Assembly: GCF_000518665.1 (NCBI RefSeq)
Contig: NZ_JAEA01000006.1
Span: forward strand, 124,001 to 188,000
Length of the DNA: 64,000 nt
Direction of reading: 5' to 3'
DNA from: Microvirga flocculans ATCC BAA-817
GTDB taxonomy: Bacteria; Pseudomonadota; Alphaproteobacteria; Rhizobiales; Beijerinckiaceae
Below the pieces are notes generated by a model. That model worked only from the letters and a program-made list of their open reading frames with translations, did no database searches and had not been told where the DNA came from. Below, piece after piece: positions 51,380 through 61,590 of the stretch (its first letter is position 1; the number at the start of each line of letters is the position of its first letter). Position numbers and translations under genes: made by a program.

Positions 51380-52681
51380 CTAGGCTCTTAGCATTCCTTC
51401 GGTATTCTGAATATGCGCAAAGATCTTGGCGAAGCGCTTCATCCGTCCCTGGATGGTGACGATCCCATCTTCCACGGTGACGATATCGCCCGTGTCGTGC
51501 CAGCCCTCGGCAGGCGGGTTGATGCGGCCGGGCACCTGAGGGTCGAGATAGCCCTTCATGACATTCGGCCCCCGCACGTAAAGGCGGCCGCCGGCGGGAA
51601 TCCCGTCGACCGGGTCGAGGCGCCATTCGATTCCCGGCAGGAACGGCCCGACCGATCCCGGGCGGTTCCGGTCGGGAAGGCTGACGCTGATGACCGGTGA
51701 GCATTCTGTGGCGCCATAGCCCTCCAGGATGATCGCCCCGAATTTTTCCCAGAGCTTGCGGGTTTCCTCCTTCACGCGCTCGGCCCCGGCGATGACCAGA
51801 CGAATGCTTGCCAGGTCGTTCTCTCCCGCCGCGCGGGCATAGCCCTGGAGGAAGGTGTCGGTTGCGAGCATGATCGTGGCCCGCGTGCCCGCCACCAGCT
51901 TCGGGATCTGACGGTAATGCAACGGGCTCGGATAGAGCACCGACTTCATGCCGTTGAGGACGGGTGTCAGGAGTCCTGCGGTCAGGCCGAAGGAATGAAA
52001 GATCGGCAGCGGATCGAAGAAAACGTCGTCGTCCTTCAGGGCGTCTCCGGCCAGCGCTTTGACCTGATAGGCATTGGCGACCAGATTGGCGTTGGAGAGC
52101 ACCACGCCTTTCGGCACGCCCTCCGTTCCCGAGGTGAAGAGCAGCACCGCCGGATCGTCGGGCTGGATACGGGCGCCGGCATGAACGCGCCGGGCGATCC
52201 AGGAGTCGAAAAGCCCGCGCAGCTTGTCGACGCTCGTCAGCTCGGCGCGGACATCCTCGAGCCAGAGGATCCGGCGTCCCTCCCCCAAGGCCTCGATCAC
52301 GCCGTCGAGCTTGCCCTGCTCGACGAACCGGCGCGAGGTGACGATGGTCCCGATTTCGGCGATCTCGCAGGCTGCCTTGAGATTCTTGAGGCCCGCCGTG
52401 AAGTTGAGGAACGCCGGAACGCGCCCGAACGCATTGAGCCCGAACAGGGTGACGGCAATCGCCTGCACGTTCGGCAGCAGCACGCCGACATGCTCGCGCT
52501 CGCGGGTGAGGCTGGCGAGCTTGCGGCCGAGCACGAGGGAGCCAAGGACGAGGCGGCCGAAGGTGACAGGCTGGCGCTCCAGATCCTCCAGGGCGACCTT
52601 GTTGCGGCCGAAACGGTCCCTGGCGTCGAGGAGAGCCTCGAACAGGGTTTTGCGCGTCCGCGCGATGTCGAATTCCGCCAC
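51380..52681 (-). pseudogene. Acyl-CoA/acyl-ACP ligase truncated by element insertion
   Basis: This AMP-forming ligase is of the type fused to 2-acylglycerophosphoethanolamine acyltransferase (Aas C-terminal type). It has 'LLFTSGTEGVPKG' (ATP motif), 'FHSFGLTAG', 'EGYGATECSP' and 'GWHDTGDIV'. The family continues after 'GRMKRFAKI' with 'GGEMVSL' and ~80-90 residues. Here 13 unrelated residues and a stop follow. The C-terminal lid domain with its catalytic Lys is therefore lost. The gene is probably inactive. Downstream genes of the leftward operon are displaced. Confidence 0.8.
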
Positions 52682-52699
52682 GGGCGCGCTCCCGCCGGT

Positions 52700-53206
52700 T
52701 CAGCCCGCCGAACCTTCGCGGATCGGGGCCTGATAGGCGAGGCCCATATCCCAGGGGAAGTAGATCCAGGTGTCCTGGCTCACTTCCGTCACGAAGGTAT
52801 CGATCAGGGGGCGGCCTGCGGGCTTGGCGTAGACGGCAGCGAAATGCGCGTTGGGCAGCATATCGCGCACGATCTTGGCGGTCTTGCCCGTATCGGTCAG
52901 GTCGTCGATCACGAGCACGCCCTGGCCCTTGCCGTCGCCCAGAGCCTTGATCGACGGCGCGATGTCCTTCAGGACCTGCAACTCGCCCTGGTTCTTGTAG
53001 TCGTGGTAGCTCGCGATGCAGACGCTCTCGATGAGGCGCAGGTCGAGTTCGCGGGCCACGATGGCGGCCGGAACGAGGCCGCCGCGGGTGATGCAGACGA
53101 TCGCCTCGAAGGGGCCCGCCGACGCCAGGCGCCATGCCAGCGCGCGGCAATCGCGGTGGAATTGGTCCCAGGAGACGGGGAAGGCTTTGGGAGAGGTCGG
53201 GGACAT
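52700..53206 (-). CDS. gpt: Xanthine phosphoribosyltransferase
   Basis: This 168-residue enzyme converts xanthine or guanine with PRPP to the nucleotide. The PRPP motif is '[13 protein letters not shown]'; '[17 protein letters not shown]' precedes it and '[10 protein letters not shown]' is the end motif of Gpt. The ATG at 53206 is chosen over longer starts. It lies between the CinA-like gene and the ligase, all leftward. Confidence 0.92.
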   Translation of the reverse strand: MSPTSPKAFPVSWDQFHRDCRALAWRLASAGPFEAIVCITRGGLVPAAIVARELDLRLIESVCIASYHDYKNQGELQVLKDIAPSIKALGDGKGQGVLVIDDLTDTGKTAKIVRDMLPNAHFAAVYAKPAGRPLIDTFVTEVSQDTWIYFPWDMGLAYQAPIREGSAG

Positions 53207-53246
53207 CGCTTGTCTCTTTGAGAATGTGAGGGGACGAGAATAACTC

Positions 53247-53993
53247 TTACAGGGGCGCCCGGTCACCCTTCAGGCGGCCGAGAAGATCGCGGATGGCGGC
53301 GGCGGCCCCGGCGACCGCATCCGGGGCCTTGCCCCGCACCACGATCTGGTTGCGGAATCCCGCGGCCGAGAACGACGGATAGGACCCGATGGACACGTCC
53401 GGATGGGACAAGGCGATCCGGCCCAGGCCTTCGGCGTAATTGCCCTCGGCCAGCCCCTCGGCCTCGATGGTCTCGACGATCATGCGCGCGCCGGTCTGGA
53501 GGGTCGGCGCGACATTGTCGAGCATGGCCTGCATGATCGAGGGCACGCCGGCCATCACGAAGACATTGCCGATCCGGAAGCCGGGAGCCTTGGAGATCGG
53601 GTTTTCGATCAGATCGGCGCCGTCGGGTATCCGCGCCATGCGCAGCCGCGCCTCGTTCAGCTCGTGCGGCTGGTAGCGCTCCCGCAGTACGGCGACCGCG
53701 CGCGGGTCGACATCGATGCCCACGCCGAAGGCCTTGGCGACGCAGTCGGCGGTGATGTCGTCGTGCGTCGGGCCGATCCCGCCGGTGGTGAAGAGATAGG
53801 TGTAGCGGCTGCGCAGGGCGTTGACCGCGGCCACGATCTCCTCTTCGACGTCCGGCACCACGCGAACCTCGCGCAAGTCGATTCCGACCCCGGTCAGATA
53901 TTCGGCGATGTAGCCGATATTCTTGTCCTTGGTGCGGCCCGTGAGGATCTCATCGCCGATGACGAGAAGAGCGGCTGTAACGGAAATGGCCAT
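53247..53993 (-). CDS. CinA-like / molybdopterin-binding-domain protein
   Basis: This 248-residue protein is the N-terminal (MoaB/Mog-fold) domain of CinA-type proteins: '[18 protein letters not shown]', '[14 protein letters not shown]', '[16 protein letters not shown]'. The deamidase domain of full CinA is absent, as usual in this order. It lies upstream of gpt in the same direction. Confidence 0.9.
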   Translation of the reverse strand: MAISVTAALLVIGDEILTGRTKDKNIGYIAEYLTGVGIDLREVRVVPDVEEEIVAAVNALRSRYTYLFTTGGIGPTHDDITADCVAKAFGVGIDVDPRAVAVLRERYQPHELNEARLRMARIPDGADLIENPISKAPGFRIGNVFVMAGVPSIMQAMLDNVAPTLQTGARMIVETIEAEGLAEGNYAEGLGRIALSHPDVSIGSYPSFSAAGFRNQIVVRGKAPDAVAGAAAAIRDLLGRLKGDRAPL

Positions 53994-54114
53994 GCAGAGC
54001 GATCCTTTTGGGGGCGTTTAGCCTTAGAGACGTTATTTCTCAAGTAAGGGCACGGTTGAACCTCGGTCTTCTCCCCTGCTACCAGGGACTATTACGGTCG
54101 AACGTTGGATTTGG

Positions 54115-54834
54115 ATGCGTTTTCAGGAAACCCTGCTCGGGGGCCGTCTCATCGAGCGCTACAAGCGATTTCTGGCGGATATCGAACTCGATACCGGCGA
54201 AGTCGTCACCGCCCATTGCGCCAATCCGGGAGCCATGCTGGGCCTGAAGGAGCCCGGCAGCCGGGTCCTGCTGTCGCGGGCGACGAACCCCTCGCGCAAG
54301 CTCCGGTACAATTGGGAATTCGTGGAGGTGGCGGCGGGAGGCGGCCCGCTCCAGCTCGTCGGCATCAACACCTCGCGTCCCAACCTGCTGGTGGCCGAGG
54401 CCCTGCGGGAGGGACGGCTCGCCCCCTTCGCGGCTTACGACCGCGTGCGGCCCGAGGTGAAGTACGGCAAGAGCAGCCGGGTCGACTTTCTGCTGGAGAA
54501 GGACGGCGAGCGGCCCTGCTACCTGGAGGTGAAGAACTGCCACCTGATGCGCGAGGCGGGTTTCGCCGAGTTCCCGGACTGCGTGGCGGCCCGCAGCGCC
54601 AAACACCTCTACGAGCTGGCCGACATGGTCGCGCAGGGAGCGCGAGCCGCGCTCGTCTATGTGATCCAGATGGACGCGGAGCGCTTCGACGTGGCCCGCG
54701 ACATCGACCCCGCCTATGACAGGGCCTTCCGGCATGCCCTCGCCTCGGGGGTGGAATCCTACGCCTATGACTGCCGGATCACGCCGCAGGATGTGACCAT
54801 CGACCGGCCCGTGCCGATCGTGACGCCGCGTTGA
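54115..54834 (+). CDS. sfsA: SfsA DNA-binding/sugar-fermentation-stimulation protein
   Basis: This 239-residue protein has SfsA hallmarks 'RYKRFLADIEL', 'AHCANPGAMLGL', 'NTSRPNLLVAEAL' and 'EVKNCHL', the last being a restriction-endonuclease-like E-x-K. The family was named for an effect on maltose genes; the biochemical role may be nucleic-acid cleavage. It diverges from the cinA-like operon. Confidence 0.93.
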   Translation: MRFQETLLGGRLIERYKRFLADIELDTGEVVTAHCANPGAMLGLKEPGSRVLLSRATNPSRKLRYNWEFVEVAAGGGPLQLVGINTSRPNLLVAEALREGRLAPFAAYDRVRPEVKYGKSSRVDFLLEKDGERPCYLEVKNCHLMREAGFAEFPDCVAARSAKHLYELADMVAQGARAALVYVIQMDAERFDVARDIDPAYDRAFRHALASGVESYAYDCRITPQDVTIDRPVPIVTPR

Positions 54835-54840
54835 ACGGCC

Positions 54841-55671
54841 TCAGGAGCGCTCGAACACCAGGTTCATCTTGGTTGCGAGGATCTGCCGGTAGCCCTTGTC
54901 CTTGAGAAGGCCGATCACATCGGTCTGCCAGCGTTCGGGCACGTTCGCGATGATGAACACGGAAGGATAGAGGGAGGCCGGCGCATCCCGGAAGAAGGGA
55001 TCGAGAACCAGATCCTCCGCCCCTTCCACGTCGAGCTTGATCGCATCCACGCGGGTCAGGCCTTCCCGCTTCAGAAGCTCGACCAGTGTCACGGCAGGAA
55101 CGCGAATCGCATCGGTCTGGCTCGAATTGACGATCTTCAGGCTCGCCTCGCCCCGGTTCAGGGGGTCGAGGAAGAGGGTCAGCTCGCCAGTCTTGTCCGC
55201 CACGGCGCAATCGACGGCCTTGACGGTGCAGGAGGGGTTCTGGCCGATATTGTAGATTAGGCGGTCGAAGATCTCCGGCTGCGGCTCCACGGCCAGGATC
55301 CGGGTCGCGACGGCGGGCCCGGCTTCGCGGGCCAGGAACAGGGCATACCAGCCCACATTCGAGCCAACGTCGATGAAGGTGAAGCCCGGGCGGATGCGGG
55401 CGGCCAGGATCTTGAGCTCGTCCGCGTCGAAGTATTGCGGCGTGAAGAGAATGCGCCGCTCGCAGACGTTCTTGTAGGGATAGAGCCGCATCCGGATTCC
55501 GAAGGTCTCCAGGTCGAGCGGCAACCCGTTCAGCATCTTCATGGCCAGATGGCGCAGCATCAGGGCCAGCCGACGGCCGACCCACCCCTCGGGCAACCCG
55601 CGCGTGCGGTCGATCACCCATCGGGTGAGGCCTGTAGGCGCAAAGGCCCCGAAGGGGCGAGAGTCATTCAT
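54841..55671 (-). CDS. FkbM-family methyltransferase
   Basis: This 276-residue protein has a SAM-binding 'FTFIDVGSNVGWYALFLA', 'ILAVEPQPEIFDRLIYNI' and 'DAIKLDVEGAEDLVL' (FkbM hallmark). It methylates an O-atom of a sugar or natural product in known members; the substrate here is unknown. It converges on sfsA with a six-base gap. Confidence 0.88.
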   Translation of the reverse strand: MNDSRPFGAFAPTGLTRWVIDRTRGLPEGWVGRRLALMLRHLAMKMLNGLPLDLETFGIRMRLYPYKNVCERRILFTPQYFDADELKILAARIRPGFTFIDVGSNVGWYALFLAREAGPAVATRILAVEPQPEIFDRLIYNIGQNPSCTVKAVDCAVADKTGELTLFLDPLNRGEASLKIVNSSQTDAIRVPAVTLVELLKREGLTRVDAIKLDVEGAEDLVLDPFFRDAPASLYPSVFIIANVPERWQTDVIGLLKDKGYRQILATKMNLVFERS

Positions 55672-55825
55672 TGCCGAGGAATCCGAACCCGCGAACTACA
55701 TAAACAAGGTTGCTCATGACACCCTCGGACGCCAATCGCAAGCGGGGCCTGGGCCTTTGCGTGACGTCTTTGCTTGCTTCGCGCGCGGCGATCCTTACAT
55801 TCCGGGCAACTGACAAGGACCGAGA

Positions 55826-56635
55826 ATGACCGAGACCGATGCCGTCGCGCGCAAGCGCTCAGAGGAAATCCCGCTCCACGGCCCCGAGGATTTCGAGGGG
55901 ATGCGGCGCGCCGGGCGCATGGTCGCCGAGTGCCTGGATATGCTCACCGAGCACGTGAGGCCCGGCGTCACGACCGATTTCCTGGACAAGCTCGCCTTCG
56001 ACTTCATCCGCGACCACGGCGCCTATCCGGCCTGCCTCCACTACCGCGGCTATACGAAGACGATCTGCACCTCGATCAACCATGTGGTCTGCCACGGCAT
56101 TCCCAACGAGAAGCCCCTGCGCGACGGGGACATCATGAACATCGACGTGACCCTCATCCTCGACGGATGGCACGGCGATTCGAGCCGCATGTACTATGTG
56201 GGCGAGGTGCCCCGCCGGGCCCAGCGGCTCTGCGAGATCACCTATGAATGCCTCCTGCGCGGCATCGCGGCGGTGAAGCCGGGCGCGACCACCAACGACA
56301 TCGGCGCGGCGATCCAGTCCTATGCGGAGGCCGAGCGCTGCTCCGTGGTGCGGGACTTCTGCGGCCATGGCATCGGCAAGGTCTTCCACGCCGCGCCCAC
56401 GATCCTCCATTACGTCGAGCCCTCCTACAACGTGGAGCTGAAGCCCGGCATGTTCTTCACCATCGAGCCCATGATCAACCTAGGAAAGCCGCAGGTGAAG
56501 GTGCTGTCCGACGGCTGGACCGCCGTGACGCGGGACCGCTCCCTTTCGGCCCAGTTCGAGCACATGGTGGGCGTGACCGAAACCGGGGCCGAGGTCTTCA
56601 CCTATTCTCCCAAGGGTCTGGACAAGCCGTCCTGA
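55826..56635 (+). CDS. map: Type I methionine aminopeptidase
   Basis: This 269-residue enzyme removes initiator methionine. Metal ligands are seen in 'IMNIDVTLILDGWHGDSSRM' (two Asp), 'CGHGIGKVFH' (His) and 'FTIEPM' plus 'QFEHMVGVT' (two Glu). The substrate His lies in 'VVCHGIPNE'. The gene is followed by a palindromic repeat and radC, an order common in Rhizobiales. Confidence 0.96.
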   Translation: MTETDAVARKRSEEIPLHGPEDFEGMRRAGRMVAECLDMLTEHVRPGVTTDFLDKLAFDFIRDHGAYPACLHYRGYTKTICTSINHVVCHGIPNEKPLRDGDIMNIDVTLILDGWHGDSSRMYYVGEVPRRAQRLCEITYECLLRGIAAVKPGATTNDIGAAIQSYAEAERCSVVRDFCGHGIGKVFHAAPTILHYVEPSYNVELKPGMFFTIEPMINLGKPQVKVLSDGWTAVTRDRSLSAQFEHMVGVTETGAEVFTYSPKGLDKPS

Positions 56636-56652
56636 GGCTTGGCCTGACACTA

Positions 56653-56789
56653 AAGCATCGGACCCAAAAGTGGACTTGCACTTTTGGGATCGATCCGATG
56701 CTTTCTTCTTGAGTGAGAACATCGTTGAGGGCGGACCCGCAGGGCCGCGACAGCGAAAACCGGATCCACTTTTCCGCACGATGCTCTAG
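56653..56789. repeat. Palindromic intergenic repeats of the Rhizobiales type
   Basis: Arm 56653-56672 (core GGACCCAAAAGTG) pairs with 56679-56703 (core CACTTTTGGGATCGATCC) around a six-base loop. A second related unit at about 56754-56788 reads ACCGGATCCACTTTT...GATGCT. Such AGCATCGGATCC...AAAAGTGG palindromes are scattered between genes in this group. As it follows map, it may also help end transcription. Confidence 0.65.
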
Positions 56790-56879
56790 CCCGCCGCACC
56801 GCTTCTGTCATAGAACGTCATAACGGCACCTCTGAGTTCCTCTCCGGGGTGTCCTACAGGCGATCAACGACCGGCGGGC

Positions 56880-57563
56880 ATGAGCGACGACCTTCCCCAT
56901 TATCACGGCCATCGCGACCGGCTGCGCGCCCGCTTCATGGAAGTGGGCGGCGACACGCTGCCGGACTACGAATTGCTGGAGCTCGTGCTCTTCCGCTCCA
57001 TTCCGCGCCGGGACGTGAAGCCCATCGCCAAGGAACTCCTGAAGCGCTTCGGCACCTTCGCCGAGGTACTGGCGGCCTCGCCCAACCGGCTCATGGAGGT
57101 GGACGGCATCGGCGAAAGCGTGGTCACGGACCTCAAGATCGTGGAGGCTTCGGCCCGCAGGCTGGCCCGGGGCGAGGTGACGAAGCGCCCGGTCCTGTCC
57201 TCATGGAACAGCGTGATCGATTACTGCCGCACGGCCATGGCCTTCATGGACAAGGAGCAGTTCCGGCTTCTCTTCCTCGACAAGCGCAACGCGCTCATCG
57301 CCGATGAGGTGCAGCAATCCGGCACGGTGGACCACACGCCGGTCTATCCCCGCGAGGTGGTCAAGCGGGCCCTCGAACTCTCCGCCTCGGCCGTGATCTT
57401 AGTCCACAACCATCCCTCAGGGGACCCGACCCCCTCCTCCGCCGACATCCGGATGACCCGCGAGATCATCGAGGTCGCCAAGCCGCTGGGGATCACCGTC
57501 CACGATCACATCATCGTCGGACGCGAGGGCCATGCCAGCCTGAAAGGCCTGCGGCTCATCTGA
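56880..57563 (+). CDS. radC: RadC/JAB-domain protein
   Basis: This 227-residue protein has an N-terminal helix-hairpin-helix-like region ('[15 protein letters not shown]') and a C-terminal JAB/MPN metal motif ('[16 protein letters not shown]'). Its proposed repair role is disputed. It lies after map and the palindromes. Confidence 0.95.
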   Translation: MSDDLPHYHGHRDRLRARFMEVGGDTLPDYELLELVLFRSIPRRDVKPIAKELLKRFGTFAEVLAASPNRLMEVDGIGESVVTDLKIVEASARRLARGEVTKRPVLSSWNSVIDYCRTAMAFMDKEQFRLLFLDKRNALIADEVQQSGTVDHTPVYPREVVKRALELSASAVILVHNHPSGDPTPSSADIRMTREIIEVAKPLGITVHDHIIVGREGHASLKGLRLI

Positions 57564-57570
57564 GCCCGCC

Positions 57571-58167
57571 CTACATGAGCGTGTCGATGCCGGTGAAGAT
57601 CGCGTAGACGAAGCCAAGGCTCAGGGTGAGCCCGATGGAGCCGATGACGAGGCCCCCCACCACCACGAGCCCGTCCCGTTCGACGAGGCCCAGCCCCACC
57701 AGGCACACGGCCAGGCCCAGGGGGATCTGCCCCACGAAGGGCGGCGCGAAGAGAAGCCCGAGCGCCAGGACCAGGATGACCGCGCCCATGAGACGCATGG
57801 CGAGCGGCGTGTCGAGGAAGGTCATGCGCGGGCGGGAGATGCGCTCCAGCCGGCGGAAGACGGGAATGGCCCGCCCCACGGCCCGCTCCACGTCCGTCTG
57901 GGCGACGGACCGGTTCATGAGCTGGCTCGGAAGCCAGGGAGCGTCGCGGCCGAAGACGATCTGGATGGCGACCAGCGCCAGAAGCAGGCCGCAGACCAGC
58001 GGAATCGGCGGCGGCATGGGCAGGCAGTTGGGCAGCCCGAGCAGGACGATCAGGAGCGCGAAGGCCCGGTCCTGGAGCACCGCCATGATCTCGCGCACGG
58101 TCAGGCGCTCGCCGGGCTGCGAGGCAAGGGCGAGCAGGATTTGTGAGGTGCGCGCGTTGGAAAACAA
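57571..58167 (-). CDS. Exopolysaccharide synthesis protein ExoD-like
   Basis: This 198-residue membrane protein has ExoD hallmarks: 'LTVREIMAVLQDRAFALLIVLLGLPNCLPMPPP', then 'GLLLALVAIQIVFGRDAPWLP', and four or so membrane segments. ExoD in rhizobia affects exopolysaccharide and alkaline tolerance. It converges on radC. Confidence 0.88.
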   Translation of the reverse strand: MFSNARTSQILLALASQPGERLTVREIMAVLQDRAFALLIVLLGLPNCLPMPPPIPLVCGLLLALVAIQIVFGRDAPWLPSQLMNRSVAQTDVERAVGRAIPVFRRLERISRPRMTFLDTPLAMRLMGAVILVLALGLLFAPPFVGQIPLGLAVCLVGLGLVERDGLVVVGGLVIGSIGLTLSLGFVYAIFTGIDTLM

Positions 58168-58237
58168 GGAGCCCTGACAGGTTCGGGGATGCTCAGGGCG
58201 CCTCTCTACCTGACTTAACGTCCGGGGCCAAGGCTCA

Positions 58238-58507
58238 TCAGTGAATGTTGATCTCGCCCTGGTAGGCCCGGAACTCGGCGGGCCGGATCAGCTGCGCATG
58301 GGTCACCGTTACGGAATGCAACGGACCGACGAGCTCCCGCTTCCAGAAATCGAGAAAGTCGATGAGGACGGGAAACCGGGGAGCCAGATCGTATTCCTGC
58401 CAGACATAGGTCTGCAGAAAGGACGGATGGTCCGGCATGCGGTAGAGGATCTTGGCCGTCGTCAGCCCGTAGCCTTCCATCTGGCGGATGAAATCCCTGG
58501 ATACCAT
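58238..58507 (-). CDS. usg: Usg-family protein
   Basis: This 89-residue protein matches Usg of Alphaproteobacteria: 'GYGLTTAKILYRMPDHPSFLQTYVWQEYDLAPRFP' and 'FLDFWKRELVGPLHSV'. Its function is unknown, though it lies near trp genes in some relatives. The start at 58507 has AGAAGGAG upstream. Confidence 0.88.
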   Translation of the reverse strand: MVSRDFIRQMEGYGLTTAKILYRMPDHPSFLQTYVWQEYDLAPRFPVLIDFLDFWKRELVGPLHSVTVTHAQLIRPAEFRAYQGEINIH

Positions 58508-58711
58508 GCGAACTCCTTCTCAAGCCCGAACGAGCCTTGCGACAGGGAGCCAGCCGGCAGCGCAGGCGGTTTCCCTGCCTATGCTCAGGATTCAATCTAG
58601 AGTGCTCTTGGCGGTTCCCGCAAGCGAATGGACTTGCACAACGATGTGATCTTGCGTTGATTGCTCCAGCGCGAGCCAGAACGAATCCATCATGGAAGGA
58701 GATCACCGGGA

Positions 58712-59560
58712 ATGCGCTTCGCCTTCGCCGGAATCGATTTTCTGGGGGATGTTTTCGAGACGCTGCTCGCCAGGGGCTGGGAGCCGGTCAAGCTCTTCAC
58801 CCGGCCCTGCGACAACATCTACGACTTCAACGACGTGACGGTTTCCCGCGCCCGCGCCTTGCGGCTGCCGATCCAGACGTCGCGCCTTCTTCCGGCCGAT
58901 CTCGCAGGCCTCAAAGCCATGGGGTGCCAGGCCCTCGTGGTGGCGGGCTATCCCTGGCTGATCACCGGGTGGGAACGGCATCTGCCCTATGCGGTCAATT
59001 TCCATCCCTCGCCCCTGCCCATGGGCCGCGGCCCCTACCCGCTTTTCCAGGCCATCCTGGACGCCTACCCGGAATGGGGCATCGCGGCTCACGTTCTCGC
59101 CCCCTCCTTCGACACCGGCGCCATCGTGGCCCAGAGGCGCTTCGGCCTGAGTGCCGCGGAAACCCATGACACCCTGCTCGCCAAGTGCCAGATGGCGGCC
59201 AAGAGCATTGCCTCGGAACTGGCGGACGACCTGCCCCGCCTGTGGCACGAGGCAAAGCCGCAGGGTCCCGGCAGCTACTGGCCCCGGATCACGCAGGCGC
59301 AGAGAACGGTGGACTGGACGAAGGGCGTCCAGGATGCGCTGCGCACCATCCGCGCCTTCGGCTCCATCGAGGCCTTCGCCCAGATCGATTCCCGCTATGT
59401 CTATGTATGGGAGGCGACGGGCTGGGAGGAGCCGCACCGCTACAGGCCCGGCTCCCTGATCCATCGGCACCGGAAACACATGGTCATCGCAGCCGGGAAC
59501 GGCTTCGTCCAGGTTACCGGCTGGAGTCCCTACGCTCCGGGACCGTCGAGAAAGGCCTGA
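58712..59560 (+). CDS. Formyltransferase-family protein
   Basis: This 282-residue protein has the formyltransferase fold of Fmt/ArnA: 'MRFAFAGIDFLGDVFE', 'QALVVAGYPWLI', 'VNFHPSPLPMGRGPYP' (H-P-S-x-L-P with the catalytic His) and 'GAIVAQRRFGL'. It is too short for methionyl-tRNA formyltransferase, and the C-terminal domain differs. It may formylate a sugar nucleotide or other amine. AAGGAGA precedes the ATG at 58712. Confidence 0.85.
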   Translation: MRFAFAGIDFLGDVFETLLARGWEPVKLFTRPCDNIYDFNDVTVSRARALRLPIQTSRLLPADLAGLKAMGCQALVVAGYPWLITGWERHLPYAVNFHPSPLPMGRGPYPLFQAILDAYPEWGIAAHVLAPSFDTGAIVAQRRFGLSAAETHDTLLAKCQMAAKSIASELADDLPRLWHEAKPQGPGSYWPRITQAQRTVDWTKGVQDALRTIRAFGSIEAFAQIDSRYVYVWEATGWEEPHRYRPGSLIHRHRKHMVIAAGNGFVQVTGWSPYAPGPSRKA

Positions 59561-59654
59561 CCCACTGGCTGTCCCGGGCACCGAGGCATCATCGTCCTTC
59601 CCGGTTGCCGAAGGGTGCACAGGCTTCCGGTGAGCGTGACGATCCCCCATGCGC

Positions 59655-61220
59655 TCAAGAGCCGTGTGTCTCCCGAGAGTGCGAGCTGCCCGATGGCTCC
59701 AGGGGCGGCAGCTCCCGGGCTAGCGGAGCGTCCATGGTGCAGACGACGCCGGATGGGCGGAACTCGATCCGCGCTTGCCCGTTCAGCTCCCGCGCCAGGA
59801 TCCGCTCGATGAGGCGGGAGCCGAATCCGCGATAGGTGGGCTGCCCGACGGGCGGCCCGCCGCTTTCCTCCCAGTGCAGGCTCAGACGGGGTGACGGTCC
59901 GTTCTCCCTAACCGACCAGGCGACATCGACCCGGCCTCGGGCACGGGACAGGGCTCCGTACTTCACGGCATTGGTCGCCAGCTCCTGCAGGGCCATGGAC
60001 AGGGAGAGCGCCATGCGCGGCGAGAGGCGGAGCGGCGGGCCGCTCATTTCCAATCGGCATCCGTCCCGGTTGGCATAGGGCGCGAGCGCCTGGGCCACGA
60101 TCTCCCGGATCTCGGCCCCTTCCCAGCTTTCCTGCGTGAGCACGTCGTGAGCTCTGGCGAGGGCGATCAGCCGGTCCTCGACGGCTTCCTTCGCCTCCTG
60201 CATAGTGCGAGCATTGCGAAGGGTTTGGGAGGCAATGGACTGCACGGTGGCCAGGGTGTTCTTCACCCGATGGTTTAGCTCGTGGATCAGGAGTGTGCGC
60301 TGCTCTTCCGCTTGCTTGCGGTCGGTGATGTCGCGCTGAATGCCCCAGAGCCTTTTCAGCCAGCCGTTCTCGACCACGCCGATCATGCTGTTGGCGAAAT
60401 GCTTGAGGTTTCCGGCGGCGTCCCGTTCGGCGGATTCCACGTCCGTCACCGCATATCCTGCACGGATGATGCCTTCCAGATAGGCCCTCGCCGAGGGGTC
60501 GGAGGCGGGCAGCGGAAAATCGAGGGTCCTGCCGATGAGATCCTCGGCGCGGGCGAGCCCGTACATGCGCGCCATGGCGTCGTTGCAATCGACGAAGCAT
60601 CCGTCGCGATAGGCCCGGTCGATCTGCTCCTCGACCGGCAGGGAGGTGTCGAGAGGAGGATCGAACTCCATGAGCCAGATGCCCTCCGAGCTGTGCGCGA
60701 TGAAGGAGCGGTAGCGCTCTTCACTGTCGGCGCTGGCGGCCCCGATCCGCCGGGTCTGCGTGGAATCGACGAGGACGCCGGCGATGCTTTCCACCCTCCC
60801 GTCGGATCCGTGCCCTGCGCCGCCGATGACAGTGACGATGCGCGCAGTTCCCTTGTCACCCCGGAGCCTGAAGCTGACATCCAGCCTGGAAAGCCCCTCG
60901 GTGCAAGACTGCACCGCTTCACGGACCTGCGCGAGGTCGTCCGGATGGACCCGGCCGAACAGCTCCCGTGCCCACGCGCCTTCGCTGGGTCCGAAGCCGA
61001 AGATCTCGCGCCCTCTCTCGTCGATCAGCAGCTCATCCGTGAGCAGGTTCCACGCGAAGGTGCCCAGGCCAGCCGTTTCAAGCGCCGCGGCGCGGCTCGC
61101 GCTGCCTTCATCGGCATCGGTGCCGGTTTGTGAAACCGGAGCCATTATGGAGACCGGCGATGCGACCGCTTGCCCGGATTGCGGGGAATGGGCCGTCCCC
61201 GCATCGCTAAGTCTTCTCAT
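59655..61220 (-). CDS. Multi-PAS HWE sensor histidine kinase
   Basis: This 521-residue kinase has two PAS domains (~35-145 and ~165-300) and the HWE phospho-acceptor His near 317 in 'LIHELNHRVKNTLATVQSIAS'. The ATP domain has 'QELATNAVKYGALS' and 'YRGFGSRLIERILA'. No membrane segment was seen. It is the fourth intact HWE-type kinase in the window. It faces the formyltransferase gene. Confidence 0.9.
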   Translation of the reverse strand: MRRLSDAGTAHSPQSGQAVASPVSIMAPVSQTGTDADEGSASRAAALETAGLGTFAWNLLTDELLIDERGREIFGFGPSEGAWARELFGRVHPDDLAQVREAVQSCTEGLSRLDVSFRLRGDKGTARIVTVIGGAGHGSDGRVESIAGVLVDSTQTRRIGAASADSEERYRSFIAHSSEGIWLMEFDPPLDTSLPVEEQIDRAYRDGCFVDCNDAMARMYGLARAEDLIGRTLDFPLPASDPSARAYLEGIIRAGYAVTDVESAERDAAGNLKHFANSMIGVVENGWLKRLWGIQRDITDRKQAEEQRTLLIHELNHRVKNTLATVQSIASQTLRNARTMQEAKEAVEDRLIALARAHDVLTQESWEGAEIREIVAQALAPYANRDGCRLEMSGPPLRLSPRMALSLSMALQELATNAVKYGALSRARGRVDVAWSVRENGPSPRLSLHWEESGGPPVGQPTYRGFGSRLIERILARELNGQARIEFRPSGVVCTMDAPLARELPPLEPSGSSHSRETHGS

Positions 61221-61590
61221 GTCGCCCCCGGACCCTGCAGGGACGCCGCGGTAGTCGAGGGCATCCGACCCTGTCGCTTCCTACCCATTCCGCAAGACCT
61301 CCCCAGCATTTGCTGGAATGAGCGGTGAGACACCACGATTGCAGGACCATCCGGCCCCGCTCCCAGAATGACAGCCGCAACGCAACGAAAACACCTTGCG
61401 CCTGCAAAGGTTTCAACGAGGATCCGGTGGGATCAGCCCCAGCGGGCGCACCGTTATTTTATAGCGACCCTTACGTTCGCCAAGGAGGCGCATCGCTTCC
61501 TCGCGGCACATTGTTGTGGAACCAAGCCTTTTCCCGCCGCATTATCTTTCACGAAGGCCGCAGCCCCCACTGGTCTTCGAGACCCTCTTA

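Larger units (their letters stand above)
46399..51421 (-). mobile_element. Three-gene tyrosine-recombinase module at a genomic-island end
   Basis: Three overlapping leftward genes (recombinase, large recombinase, small coiled-coil protein) have the organisation of Tn554-type integration modules. The right end falls at about 51421, where the acyl-CoA ligase reading frame stops matching its family. The cargo presumably extends to the left; the other end and the missing ligase 3' end were not found in the window. Confidence 0.7.

Noticed and set aside
61320..61590. Possible tRNA before the terminator
   Set aside because: No GGTTCGANNCC T-arm or matching acceptor stem was found.
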